DNA from: Oscillatoriales cyanobacterium PMM_0008
GTDB lineage: Bacteria; Cyanobacteriota; Cyanobacteriia; Cyanobacteriales; Aerosakkonemataceae
Reading direction: 5' to 3'
Assembly: GCA_949128025.1 (NCBI GenBank)
Contig: CASBRD010000353.1
Location: 1 to 33,062, forward strand
DNA length: 33,062 bases
Shown: in pieces, positions 16,595 to 23,555 of the stretch
How positions within the stretch are numbered: position 1 is the stretch's first letter
Layout of the letters: every line of letters begins with the position of its first letter
Notes under the pieces: generated by a model
Databases searched by the model: none
What the model was told of the DNA's origin: nothing
Seen by the model: the letters and a program-made list of their open reading frames with translations, nothing else
Program-made: the position numbers and the translations under genes

Positions 16595-17392
16595 AGAAGA
16601 GTTGCCTTGGTGATTCAATACCTGGGTACTCATTTTCATGGATGGCAACGGCAGCCTCGACACCGGACGGTGCAGGAAGAGATTGAAAAGGTGCTTTCAG
16701 AGATAATGAATCGATCGGTAACCCTTTATGGTGCTGGCCGAACCGATTCAGGTGTCCACGCCGCCGCCCAAGTGGCTCATTTTGAGGCCACTGGTTATAT
16801 TCCGCCCGAAAAGTGGGCGACTGTTCTCAACGCTCGACTGCCCAAGGATATATTGATTCTGGCTTCAGCTGAGGTAAATCCTCCCTGGCACGCCCGCTTT
16901 TCAGCCAGCTACAGGCGCTATCGTTATACACTTTATACCGATCGCCAACCCAACTTGTTCGTGCGGCCTTTTGCTTGGCATTATTATTATGAGCCCCTAG
17001 ATGAATCGCTGATGCAAGCCACTCTTAACCCCCTGATTGGCAAGCACGATTTGGCTGCCTTTCACCGCGCCAGATCGAGTCGTTCTCATTCCTGGGTGGA
17101 AGTGCAAGCGGCAGAATGCTATCGTTATGGGCCATTCGTTCACATCGAACTTCAGGCTAATGGGTTTTTGTATGGAATGGTAAGGCTGGTGGTGGGGTTG
17201 CTCGTTCAGGTCGGACGAGGAGAGCGATCGCAGGATAACTTTACCAATCTCTGGGTCAACAGGCTTCGATCGGAAGTAAGGTACGCCGCACCATCTCACG
17301 GATTGTGCCTATTGCGCGTGGGTTATCCAGAATTCCCATTTCCCAGAGAAGTCTGGTTTGACAGACAACCTAAATTTGTCATCAGTCATTAG
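16559..17392 (+). CDS. truA: tRNA pseudouridine(38-40) synthase TruA
   Basis: TruA converts uridines 38-40 of the tRNA anticodon arm to pseudouridine. The catalytic aspartate is D63 in YGAGRTDSGVHAAAQ; the N-terminal IQYLGTHFHGWQRQ and the later DLAAFHRARSS and GFLYGMVRLVVG are also typical. The first 13 residues, TQHSALTTQHSRR, are encoded by CTCAGCA heptamers and are not family sequence, and the last residues FVISH come from a GTCATCA/GTCATTA array that supplies the stop. The ATG at 16559 is the only ATG available before the conserved core; a GTG within the core (VALV) would cut into it. Confidence 0.95.
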   Translation: MTQHSALTTQHSRRVALVIQYLGTHFHGWQRQPRHRTVQEEIEKVLSEIMNRSVTLYGAGRTDSGVHAAAQVAHFEATGYIPPEKWATVLNARLPKDILILASAEVNPPWHARFSASYRRYRYTLYTDRQPNLFVRPFAWHYYYEPLDESLMQATLNPLIGKHDLAAFHRARSSRSHSWVEVQAAECYRYGPFVHIELQANGFLYGMVRLVVGLLVQVGRGERSQDNFTNLWVNRLRSEVRYAAPSHGLCLLRVGYPEFPFPREVWFDRQPKFVISH

Positions 17393-17467
17393 TCATTAGT
17401 CATTAGTGATTGAACAACTAACAACTGACAACTGACAACTGACAACTGACAACTGACAACTGACAAC
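17378..17467. repeat. GTCATTA and TGACAAC tandem heptamers, truA-rplM spacer
   Basis: GTCATCA plus three GTCATTA units (17378-17405) contain the truA stop codon. Six perfect TGACAAC units follow (17426-17467), ending 10 bp before the rplM start codon. Confidence 0.92.
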
Positions 17468-17477
17468 TGATAAAACT

Positions 17478-17933
17478 ATGAACACAACCTATCTACCTTC
17501 TCCAGATACCCTAGAGCGCAAGTGGTACGTAGTAGATGCCACTGACCAACGCTTGGGGCGACTCGCCAGCGAAATCGCAATGGTTCTCAGAGGCAAAAAC
17601 AAGCCCTACTATACGCCGCACCTGGATACAGGTGACTTCGTGATTGTCGTTAATGCCGAAAAAGTGAAAGTTACTGGCAAAAAACGTACCCAAAAAGAAT
17701 ACTTTCGTACTTCTGGTAGACCGGGTGGGATGAAAACGGAAACTTTTGCCCAACTCCAAGTGCGTATACCAGAACGGATTATCGAACACGCGGTGAAAGG
17801 GATGCTGCCCAAGAATACTTTAGGCCGAAGCCTGTTTACTAAACTAAAGGTATACCGGGGGGCTGACCATCCTCATCAAGCTCAAGAACCCCAAGAATTG
17901 AAAATTAACACTATTCCAGGAGAAAAAGATTAA
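17478..17933 (+). CDS. rplM: 50S ribosomal protein L13
   Basis: L13 is an early 50S assembly protein. The 151-residue product has [39 protein letters not shown] and the signature [21 protein letters not shown] at 17478, without a Shine-Dalgarno since tandem repeats occupy the upstream DNA. Its stop overlaps the rpsI start by one base (TAATG). Confidence 0.97.
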   Translation: MNTTYLPSPDTLERKWYVVDATDQRLGRLASEIAMVLRGKNKPYYTPHLDTGDFVIVVNAEKVKVTGKKRTQKEYFRTSGRPGGMKTETFAQLQVRIPERIIEHAVKGMLPKNTLGRSLFTKLKVYRGADHPHQAQEPQELKINTIPGEKD

Positions 17934-18346
17934 TGCAAGCAACCGAAGTTAGCGATCGCGTCATGTACTTGGGAACTGGTCGTCGCAAATCAGCCGTAGC
18001 AAGAGTGCGCCTAGTTCCCGGCGAAGGCAAAATATCGATCAATAAAAAGGAGGGCAACCTGTACCTCCAATTCAACCCAGCTTTCCTCTCAGCAGTCAAA
18101 GCTCCCTTAGAAACCCTGGGACTGGAAAATGAATATGATATCCTCGTCAACGCCCACGGCGGTGGAGTGGCAGGTCAGGCAGATGCTATTCGTTTGGGAG
18201 TAGCTAGAGCCCTGTGCCAATTAGACCCGGATAACCGCAAACCCCTAAAAATCGAAGGCTACCTCACCCGCGACCCCAGGGCAAAAGAACGCAAGAAATA
18301 CGGCTTGCACAAAGCCCGGAAGGCACCTCAGTACTCTAAGCGCTAG
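17933..18346 (+). CDS. rpsI: 30S ribosomal protein S9
   Basis: The C-terminal tail of S9 contacts P-site tRNA in the 30S head. 137 residues; [19 protein letters not shown] near the N-terminus, [19 protein letters not shown] in the middle, and the C-terminal [17 protein letters not shown] with the terminal SKR that touches tRNA. AGGAGAA (17918-17924) lies within the end of rplM; coupled by TAATG. Confidence 0.97.
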   Translation: MQATEVSDRVMYLGTGRRKSAVARVRLVPGEGKISINKKEGNLYLQFNPAFLSAVKAPLETLGLENEYDILVNAHGGGVAGQADAIRLGVARALCQLDPDNRKPLKIEGYLTRDPRAKERKKYGLHKARKAPQYSKR

Positions 18347-18369
18347 AATGTTTCTAATGGGTTGGGAAA

Positions 18370-18431
18370 TTTTAGATTTTAGATTTTAGATTTATTTTAA
18401 ATTTTAAATCTGAGATTTTAAATCTGAAATT
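18370..18431. repeat. Opposed AAATCT-type arrays in the rpsI-rpmE spacer
   Basis: TTTTAGA tandem units (18370-18390) face AAATCTGAGATTTTAAATC (18407-18425) and TGAAATTTCC, repeating the fold-back pattern seen between other genes. Confidence 0.83.
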
Positions 18432-18470
18432 TCCTTGCCAACCACCAAAAATCTCAAGGAGAAAACCAAT

Positions 18471-18725
18471 ATGCCCAAACCTGATATTCATCCAAAGTGG
18501 TATCCCGAAGCCAAAGTCTACTGCAACGGCCAAGTAGTCCTGACCGTTGGTTCTACAAAACCAGAACTTCACGTGGATGTATGGTCTGGTAACCATCCCT
18601 TTTTCACGGGTACTCAAAAAATCATCGATACCGAAGGCCGGGTTGAGCGCTTCATGCGTAAGTACGGTATGTTGGAAGGCGACGCAGCAGCTACACCTGC
18701 TCCGGGCACCAAAAAGAAAAGGTAG
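18471..18725 (+). CDS. rpmE: 50S ribosomal protein L31, zinc-free form
   Basis: L31 bridges the 50S central protuberance and the 30S head. 84 residues; PDIHPKWYPEAKVYCNGQVV and DVWSGNHPFFTGTQKIIDTE are family blocks. The zinc-binding C-x-x-C before HPF is absent (VWSGNHPF) and only C18 remains, so this is the C-minus form. The frame is open from 18435, but AAGGAG (18456-18461) sets the start at the ATG at 18471. Lysine-rich tail. Confidence 0.95.
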   Translation: MPKPDIHPKWYPEAKVYCNGQVVLTVGSTKPELHVDVWSGNHPFFTGTQKIIDTEGRVERFMRKYGMLEGDAAATPAPGTKKKR

Positions 18726-18801
18726 CAGGATTGTCATCTGTCCGTAGTCCGTTGCTCGTAGTTTTTTCCTACTGACAACCGACCCCCTAAGCTTTCATAA
18801 C

Positions 18802-18829
18802 TGACAACTGACAACTGGCAACTGACAAT
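18802..18829. repeat. TGACAAC heptamers running into the prfA start
   Basis: TGACAAC, TGACAAC, TGGCAAC and TGACAAT follow in tandem; the prfA ATG (18828-18830) is formed at the end of the last, diverged unit. The same heptamer occurs six times before rplM. Confidence 0.88.
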
Positions 18830-19922
18830 GGCTGAAACATACCTGCTAAACAAACTAAAATCTGTTGAACAAACCTTCAACGAACTGAACCGACGACTTG
18901 CCGATCCAGATATCGCCAGCGACCCGACTGAGTATCAAAAAGTGGCTAAGGCACGCTCCTCCTTAGAAGAAGTTGTTAACACTTATGAGAATTGGAGAAA
19001 TACTCAGTCAGAGTGGGTTGGAGCCAAACAAGTTCACAAAGAAACCAATGGCGATCCTGAATTGCACGAAATGGCAGCCCTGGAGGTTCAGGAACTGGAG
19101 TCGAAGCTAGAGCAACTGGAAACTCGCTTAAAAATATTGCTTTTACCGCGCGATCCAAATGATGACAAGAACATCATGCTGGAAATTCGGGCGGGAACTG
19201 GCGGGAATGAGGCAAGTATTTGGGTGGGCGATCTTTTGCGGCTGTACTCGCGCTATGCCGACGGTCAACACTGGAAGGTGAAGTTGGTGAGCGAGTCGCT
19301 GGGGGAGATGGGCGGCTTTAAGGAAGTTGTTCTGGAAATTCAGGGCGACCAAGTTTACAGCAAGCTGAAATTTGAAGCTGGGGTTCACCGAGTGCAACGA
19401 GTGCCTGTGACTGAAGCTGGGGGTCGGGTTCACACTTCGACGGCTACCGTGGCAGTGATGCCGGAGGTGGATGAGGTGGAAGTGCATATCGACCCGAAGG
19501 ATATTGAAATGAAAACGGCACGTTCCGGTGGTGCTGGCGGACAAAACGTCAACAAGGTGGAAACAGCCGCTGATTTGATTCACAAACCTACGGGGATTCG
19601 GATTTTCTGCACGGAAGAACGGAGTCAGTTGCAGAACAAAGAGCGGGCGATGCAAATCCTGCGCGCTAAGCTTTATGAAATTAAGCTGCGCGAACAACAG
19701 GAAGCGGTAACATCAATGCGTCGATCGCAAGTTGGTACCGGGGAGCGTTCTGAAAAGATTCGCACCTATAACTACAAGGATAACCGGGTTACCGATCACC
19801 GTTTGGGGCAGAATTACACTCTCACCCCCATTTTAGAAGGGGATTTGGAGTCGGTGGTTCAAAATTGTATTTCCCAAGATCAGCAGGAACGTTTGGTGGA
19901 ATTGGCGGCTTCGGTGTCATAG
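18828..19922 (+). CDS. prfA: Peptide chain release factor 1
   Basis: RF1 releases the peptide at UAA and UAG codons. The 364-residue protein has the catalytic GGQ at residues 237-239 in [17 protein letters not shown] and the stop-codon-reading tripeptide P-V-T at 193-195 ([14 protein letters not shown]), the RF1-type P-x-T motif. [20 protein letters not shown] and [19 protein letters not shown] are further signatures. ATG at 18828 lies in a heptamer array with no Shine-Dalgarno. Last gene of the translation cluster. Confidence 0.97.
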   Translation: MAETYLLNKLKSVEQTFNELNRRLADPDIASDPTEYQKVAKARSSLEEVVNTYENWRNTQSEWVGAKQVHKETNGDPELHEMAALEVQELESKLEQLETRLKILLLPRDPNDDKNIMLEIRAGTGGNEASIWVGDLLRLYSRYADGQHWKVKLVSESLGEMGGFKEVVLEIQGDQVYSKLKFEAGVHRVQRVPVTEAGGRVHTSTATVAVMPEVDEVEVHIDPKDIEMKTARSGGAGGQNVNKVETAADLIHKPTGIRIFCTEERSQLQNKERAMQILRAKLYEIKLREQQEAVTSMRRSQVGTGERSEKIRTYNYKDNRVTDHRLGQNYTLTPILEGDLESVVQNCISQDQQERLVELAASVS

Positions 19923-20050
19923 AGGAAATTTGGAAAAAAAGCTAATGCGTTCTAGGGATAGAGATTCGCGATCGTACTTTGAAGAAAAAGGCGATCGCTT
20001 TGTCATTTATTTGACAGCTAAGTTAGCAAAAACTTCTCTTCCCATTACCC

Positions 20051-20056
20051 TATAAT
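20051..20056 (+). promoter_or_regulatory. Possible -10 box upstream of the amidotransferase gene
   Basis: A perfect TATAAT lies about 200 bp before the amidotransferase gene. A perfect TTGACA is present at 20011-20016 but 34 bp away, too far for a standard promoter. If used, the RNA would include the palindromic element downstream. Confidence 0.25.
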
Positions 20057-20075
20057 TATTTGCAATTACCGATTC

Positions 20076-20192
20076 ATACCAAATCCGCAATGATTACCCC
20101 CTTGATGTCGCTCGGCTGTAGAGACGTTTCATGAAACGTCTCTACAATGTTTAGGACAAAAATTAAAGGGGTAACAAACCCGGATTTGGTAT
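20076..20192. mobile_element. MITE-like element with 12-bp inverted ends and a central palindrome
   Basis: ATACCAAATCCG (20076-20087) and CGGATTTGGTAT (20181-20192) are perfect inverted ends of a 117-bp unit. Inside them ATTACCCCCTT and AAAGGGGTAAC continue the symmetry imperfectly, and a perfect 28-bp palindrome (20118-20145, GTAGAGACG...CGTCTCTAC) occupies the centre. No coding capacity. Palindromes of the GTAGAGACGT type are, from memory, widely dispersed in cyanobacterial genomes. Confidence 0.75.
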
Positions 20193-20252
20193 CACAAGCA
20201 ATTGTCGGCGGTACTTATTCATAAGCGATTACTGTAAATAAATTTAACATCT

Positions 20253-21023
20253 ATGTGCCAGCTACTAGGAATGAACTGCAATGTCCCCACGGATATTTGC
20301 TTTTCTTTTGAGGGATTTTCGGCGCGGGGGGGGAAAACCGACGAACATCGAGATGGTTGGGGTATTGCTTTTTTTGAAGGTTTGGGATGTCGAATTTTTT
20401 TAGATCCCAAACCTTCGGTGATTTCTCCCATCGCCGACTTAGTAAAATGCTATCCCATCCACTCCACTCATGTAATTGCCCATATTCGCAAAGCAACCCA
20501 GGGGAAAATAGCGCTGGAAAACTGCCACCCTTTCTGTCGGGAACTTTGGGGGAGATACTGGGTATTTGCCCACAATGGTAATTTAGTAGATTTTGATTTT
20601 AAAAGCGCCGGGTTTTATAAACCTGTGGGTAATACGGATAGTGAAAGAGCTTTTTGCTCGATCCTGGAAACTTTGAGACAGCGATTTCCTGATGGTAAAC
20701 CACCTTTAGAACAACTGTATTTGGTGCTGAAGGAAATTACAGAAAGTTTGGCAGAGAAAGGAGTATTTAATTACTTACTTTCCGATGGGGAACATTTTTT
20801 TACTTACTGCTCAACAAAATTAAGTTATATTGTACGGCAAGCACCTTTTGCTGCTGCTCATTTGGTTGATGAGGATGTAACTGTAGACTTTCAGGAGTTG
20901 ACTACTCCTAGCGATCGCGTTGCTGTAATTGCGACTATCCCACTTACTGATAACGAAGTCTGGACGCAAATTAAACCAGGAGAATTGTTAGTGTTTCAGG
21001 ATGGGTTGCCGCTCAAATTTTAA
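20253..21023 (+). CDS. Class II glutamine amidotransferase (YafJ/GATase-type)
   Basis: An Ntn-hydrolase glutaminase domain: Cys2 directly after the initiator methionine (MCQLLGMNCNVPT) is the expected nucleophile after Met removal. HRDGWGIAFFE, HVIAHIRKATQG, FAHNGNLVDF and GNTDSERAFCSIL are the conserved glutamine-binding and catalytic blocks. The 256 residues are the glutaminase domain alone, without a synthetase partner domain, as in the YafJ family, whose physiological substrate is not established. The 3' end overlaps the convergent minus-strand gene by 36 bp. Confidence 0.92.
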   Translation: MCQLLGMNCNVPTDICFSFEGFSARGGKTDEHRDGWGIAFFEGLGCRIFLDPKPSVISPIADLVKCYPIHSTHVIAHIRKATQGKIALENCHPFCRELWGRYWVFAHNGNLVDFDFKSAGFYKPVGNTDSERAFCSILETLRQRFPDGKPPLEQLYLVLKEITESLAEKGVFNYLLSDGEHFFTYCSTKLSYIVRQAPFAAAHLVDEDVTVDFQELTTPSDRVAVIATIPLTDNEVWTQIKPGELLVFQDGLPLKF

Positions 21024-21431
21024 TGTGTTAAGCTGATGCCAGCGGTGTTTTAAGGCATCCCAAATCGCATTTGCCATTGCCATCGGATAGGAAAATTTTA
21101 CTAGGTCATACTCGATGATGTCGCCCAAGTTTTCCCATTCTGATATATTGTGGAAATCGGCAATTAGCTTTTCCACTGCCTGCTGCCAACTGGCAAAAAT
21201 TCGATAGGTGAAAAAGGAACAGCATCCAAATCCGGCTTGATTCTGGTAAGATACGCAAACCTGATGCTTGAGGCAGGTTACCTTTTTTATCTCTTTGACG
21301 GGTATGCCGAATGCTTTTAGTGCTTTAGCAGCCTCTTGTTTGGATATGTTCCACGTTTCGGGGTGTATTTTGCCAGCCACAGTGAGGCTTTGGCCTTTCG
21401 GGCGGGGTTTGCGTGTTTTGCGTGTTTTCAT
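20988..21431 (-). CDS. Hypothetical protein, 147 residues
   Basis: I do not recognise this protein. The N-terminus is strongly basic (MKTRKTRKPRPKGQ), followed by IHPETWNISKQEAAKALKAF, a possible short DNA- or RNA-binding helix region, and a cysteine-containing centre (VTCLKHQVCVSYQNQ, GFGCCSFF). The composition of the C-terminal part (WENLGDIIEYDLVKFSYPMA) looks like a real folded protein. It converges on the amidotransferase gene and overlaps its last 36 bp, including its stop. No signal peptide or membrane span. Confidence 0.6.
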   Translation of the reverse strand: MKTRKTRKPRPKGQSLTVAGKIHPETWNISKQEAAKALKAFGIPVKEIKKVTCLKHQVCVSYQNQAGFGCCSFFTYRIFASWQQAVEKLIADFHNISEWENLGDIIEYDLVKFSYPMAMANAIWDALKHRWHQLNTLKFERQPILKH

Positions 21432-21657
21432 GGTATGCTGTTTTGAGCAAATGCTCTAATATTAAGTGACCGTGCAACCCGATCGATTCCATCTGTTTTC
21501 GGTTAACTTGCCAGTATTGTTCTTAATTACATTTATATATGCAATTATACATTAAATGTCTTGTTAGCGCAACTGTAAAGTTAAATTGTCAATGTATAAA
21601 TAATAATGATGTAAGAATTGACCCGTTGACTTGTAGATGCGGTGGAGTAGTCCTCCA

Positions 21658-22008
21658 GTGGTGAACATCGAAGGTAAAGAGAAACTTATTGAAATCATCA
21701 AAACGGCTCGTGGCTCAATGAGTCAGCGAGCGTTTGGCAAGGTCTTGGGAGTTTCTGCTACGGCTGTTCAGTTGTGGGAAAAGGGTGATAGCATTCCCGA
21801 TACCGAAAATTTGGCTAAGATTGCAGCGAGATCGGGCTACACACTAGAAGATCTCCTCAGATGTTTGGAGGGCAAACCACTGTCAGATCCCTCAGATTTG
21901 AACCAGATTCTGACAAAAATCCAGCTCATGCCTCTGAGTCAGGTATCAATGATTGTTCGGGCAGGTGTGGATAGACTGACTACTGCGGTTGATTCTTTAG
22001 AGAGATAA
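21658..22008 (+). CDS. XRE-family helix-turn-helix regulator
   Basis: 116 residues from the GTG at 21658. An XRE/Cro-type DNA-binding domain spans about residues 8-70: MSQRAFGKVLGVSATAVQLW is helix-turn-helix 2-3 and EKGDSIPDTENLAKIAARSG the following helices. The C-terminal 45 residues (LNQILTKIQLMPLSQVSMIV) are helical, perhaps for dimerisation. An ATG at 21637 is also in frame, but GGTGGAG (21641-21647) is placed for the GTG. Divergent from the 147-residue gene. Targets unknown. Confidence 0.88.
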   Translation: MVNIEGKEKLIEIIKTARGSMSQRAFGKVLGVSATAVQLWEKGDSIPDTENLAKIAARSGYTLEDLLRCLEGKPLSDPSDLNQILTKIQLMPLSQVSMIVRAGVDRLTTAVDSLER

Positions 22009-22050
22009 AGCCAAGCGAGTTTTTGCGATCGCACTCCAGCTACTAAATTC

Positions 22051-22332
22051 TCAATGGGGCGATCGCGCTTGTCTCACCATTGCAATCAGAGTGTGGTGAG
22101 CATCTTCGGAATCTTTGAGAACGCGGTCAAACTGAATTCGGACTGGGAGGGCAGTCCCATTGACTTGTGCGGATAAATTCATGCCCTCAGTATCTATAGA
22201 AAGCATTTCTGCTGCCGTTGCATCAGTTAAACTGCCGAAAGTTTGGGCGTACAGAAGTACTGCGTCGCCATGATCTTCGTTCATGTGGGCGCAGATGCTC
22301 GAGCTGATTTCAGGGGATAGGCAGTCAGACAT
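22051..22332 (-). CDS. DUF2470 domain protein
   Basis: 93 residues, starting at MSDCLSPEIS. The block ICAHMNEDHGDAVLLYAQ (13-30) and the end FDRVLKDSEDAHHTLIAMVR match the DUF2470 domain, which in larger proteins forms the C-terminal part of haem-utilisation (HugZ-like) proteins; a free-standing small form is common in cyanobacteria. The frame is open to 22425, but homology supports the inner ATG. It lies 156 bp downstream of nirD on the same strand and could be co-transcribed; its role is unknown. Confidence 0.85.
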   Translation of the reverse strand: MSDCLSPEISSSICAHMNEDHGDAVLLYAQTFGSLTDATAAEMLSIDTEGMNLSAQVNGTALPVRIQFDRVLKDSEDAHHTLIAMVRQARSPH

Positions 22333-22488
22333 AGATTTGGGATGTAACAGAGTACCTAAAGAATTGTAAACCGAAAGATAAAATTGCCAACCGCCCTTTA
22401 GATCGGCAGTTGGCAAATAACACATTGGGTGTGTGGATGAACACTTATGGCGGCAATCCCAACAACCGCCAGCCTTCTAGAAGGAACT

Positions 22489-22857
22489 TTACAAAACTTC
22501 GCCAATGGCTACCTGTACCCGATCGCTAACGACTCTAACTTGGTATGTAGGTATTTTCACGTTTTCATCATCGAAACTCTGTCCGGTAAGCAGATTGAAG
22601 TTTTGCTTGTAAATGGGGGATGCAACTTTGGGGATGCCGTTGCGATCGCCTACAATTCCTCTAGATAAAACAAACGCTTTGCTAAACGGGTCGTAGTTAC
22701 CGATCGCATAAAGATCTGAGCCGTATCCAACTCGGAAAACCGCTACCTGTTGACCTGCAACCAAGGCACAAACTCCGGTATTGGGTGCGATCGCTGCCAG
22801 AGGACAGATATTTACCCATGTTGTAATTGTATCGCGAACTGGTAATGCTTGAACCAT
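22489..22857 (-). CDS. nirD: Nitrite reductase (NADH) small subunit NirD
   Basis: NirD is the small partner of NirB, with a Rieske-like fold that has lost the [2Fe-2S] ligands. The 122 residues contain WVNICPLAAIAPNTGVCALV, QVAVFRVGYGSDLYAIGNYD, VLSRGIVGDRNGIPKVASP and IYKQNFNLLTGQ; the Rieske C-x-H boxes are absent as expected. It is the third gene of nirB - transaldolase-like - nirD, 13 bp after the transaldolase-like gene. Confidence 0.94.
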   Translation of the reverse strand: MVQALPVRDTITTWVNICPLAAIAPNTGVCALVAGQQVAVFRVGYGSDLYAIGNYDPFSKAFVLSRGIVGDRNGIPKVASPIYKQNFNLLTGQSFDDENVKIPTYQVRVVSDRVQVAIGEVL

Positions 22858-22870
22858 TTTCTTTTCCTTC

Positions 22871-23521
22871 CTATTGATTGACTGGTTCTAAAATTCCTCG
22901 CCCGTTTTTGGCGAATTCCTCAACTGTTTGCAGCGACAGTTCATTAGTCGCCATAGCCTGCAACATACTCAAGGGAAGCGTGAGATGATCGGCCCCCGCT
23001 TGCAGGGATGCGGCGGCTTCTTCCGGCGATTTGATACTGGCGGCTAGAATTTCGGTAGTACTGCCTGCGAGAACGCTTGCCATTTGTCGCACCAGTGCCA
23101 CTCCATCGCCTAATAGCTTGGTGGCGCGGTTCACGTATGCGATCGCGTATTTTGCACCCGCCTCTCTTGCCACAGCAGCTTGTGCAGCGCTATAAATTGC
23201 CGTTACCGAACAGGTAATTTCCGGCGAGAGACAGCTAACAGCTTGAAAGCCAACAATCGTTGCCGGAATTTTCAGTACAGTTTGATGACCGATAATCTCA
23301 AAAGCCTTTCTGCCTTCCTTCACCATTTCGTCCAATTCAGACGAAATTAGCTGGTAGAATACCGGGCCATTGGTCAATTCAGCTAATTTTTCGAGAGTCG
23401 TCTCCACTGGTAAATCGGTTTTGGATAAAAGAGTTGGGTTAGTGGTAATCCCCTTTACCCAGCCCAACTCTTTTGCAGTTTGGGCTTCAGCGATAATTGC
23501 CGAATCGAGATAAATCGCCAT
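22871..23521 (-). CDS. Transaldolase-like / fructose-6-phosphate aldolase family protein
   Basis: 216 residues forming a small TIM-barrel of the TalC/FSA group. WVKGITTNPTLLSK (21-34) is the family signature, and the Schiff-base lysine is K84 in VLKIPAT. The family transfers or cleaves dihydroxyacetone units of sugar phosphates; transaldolase and aldolase activity cannot be told apart here. The start is ATG at 23521, with AGGAGA 5 nt upstream; an adjacent TTG at 23524 is in frame. It sits between nirB and nirD with 34- and 13-bp gaps, an unexpected place for a carbon-metabolism enzyme. Confidence 0.9.
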   Translation of the reverse strand: MAIYLDSAIIAEAQTAKELGWVKGITTNPTLLSKTDLPVETTLEKLAELTNGPVFYQLISSELDEMVKEGRKAFEIIGHQTVLKIPATIVGFQAVSCLSPEITCSVTAIYSAAQAAVAREAGAKYAIAYVNRATKLLGDGVALVRQMASVLAGSTTEILAASIKSPEEAAASLQAGADHLTLPLSMLQAMATNELSLQTVEEFAKNGRGILEPVNQ

Positions 23522-23555
23522 CAACTTCTCCTAATTTGGTAGTAGATATATCAGA

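Noticed and set aside
19143-19697. 184-codon minus-strand frame opposite prfA
   Set aside because: Shadow of prfA; the GGQ and P-V-T regions are on the plus strand.
20011-20056. TTGACA and TATAAT as one promoter before the amidotransferase gene
   Set aside because: The 34-bp spacing is twice the norm; only the -10 box is kept, with low confidence.
22447-22668. 73-codon plus-strand frame opposite nirD
   Set aside because: Antisense to nirD, whose family motifs are clear.
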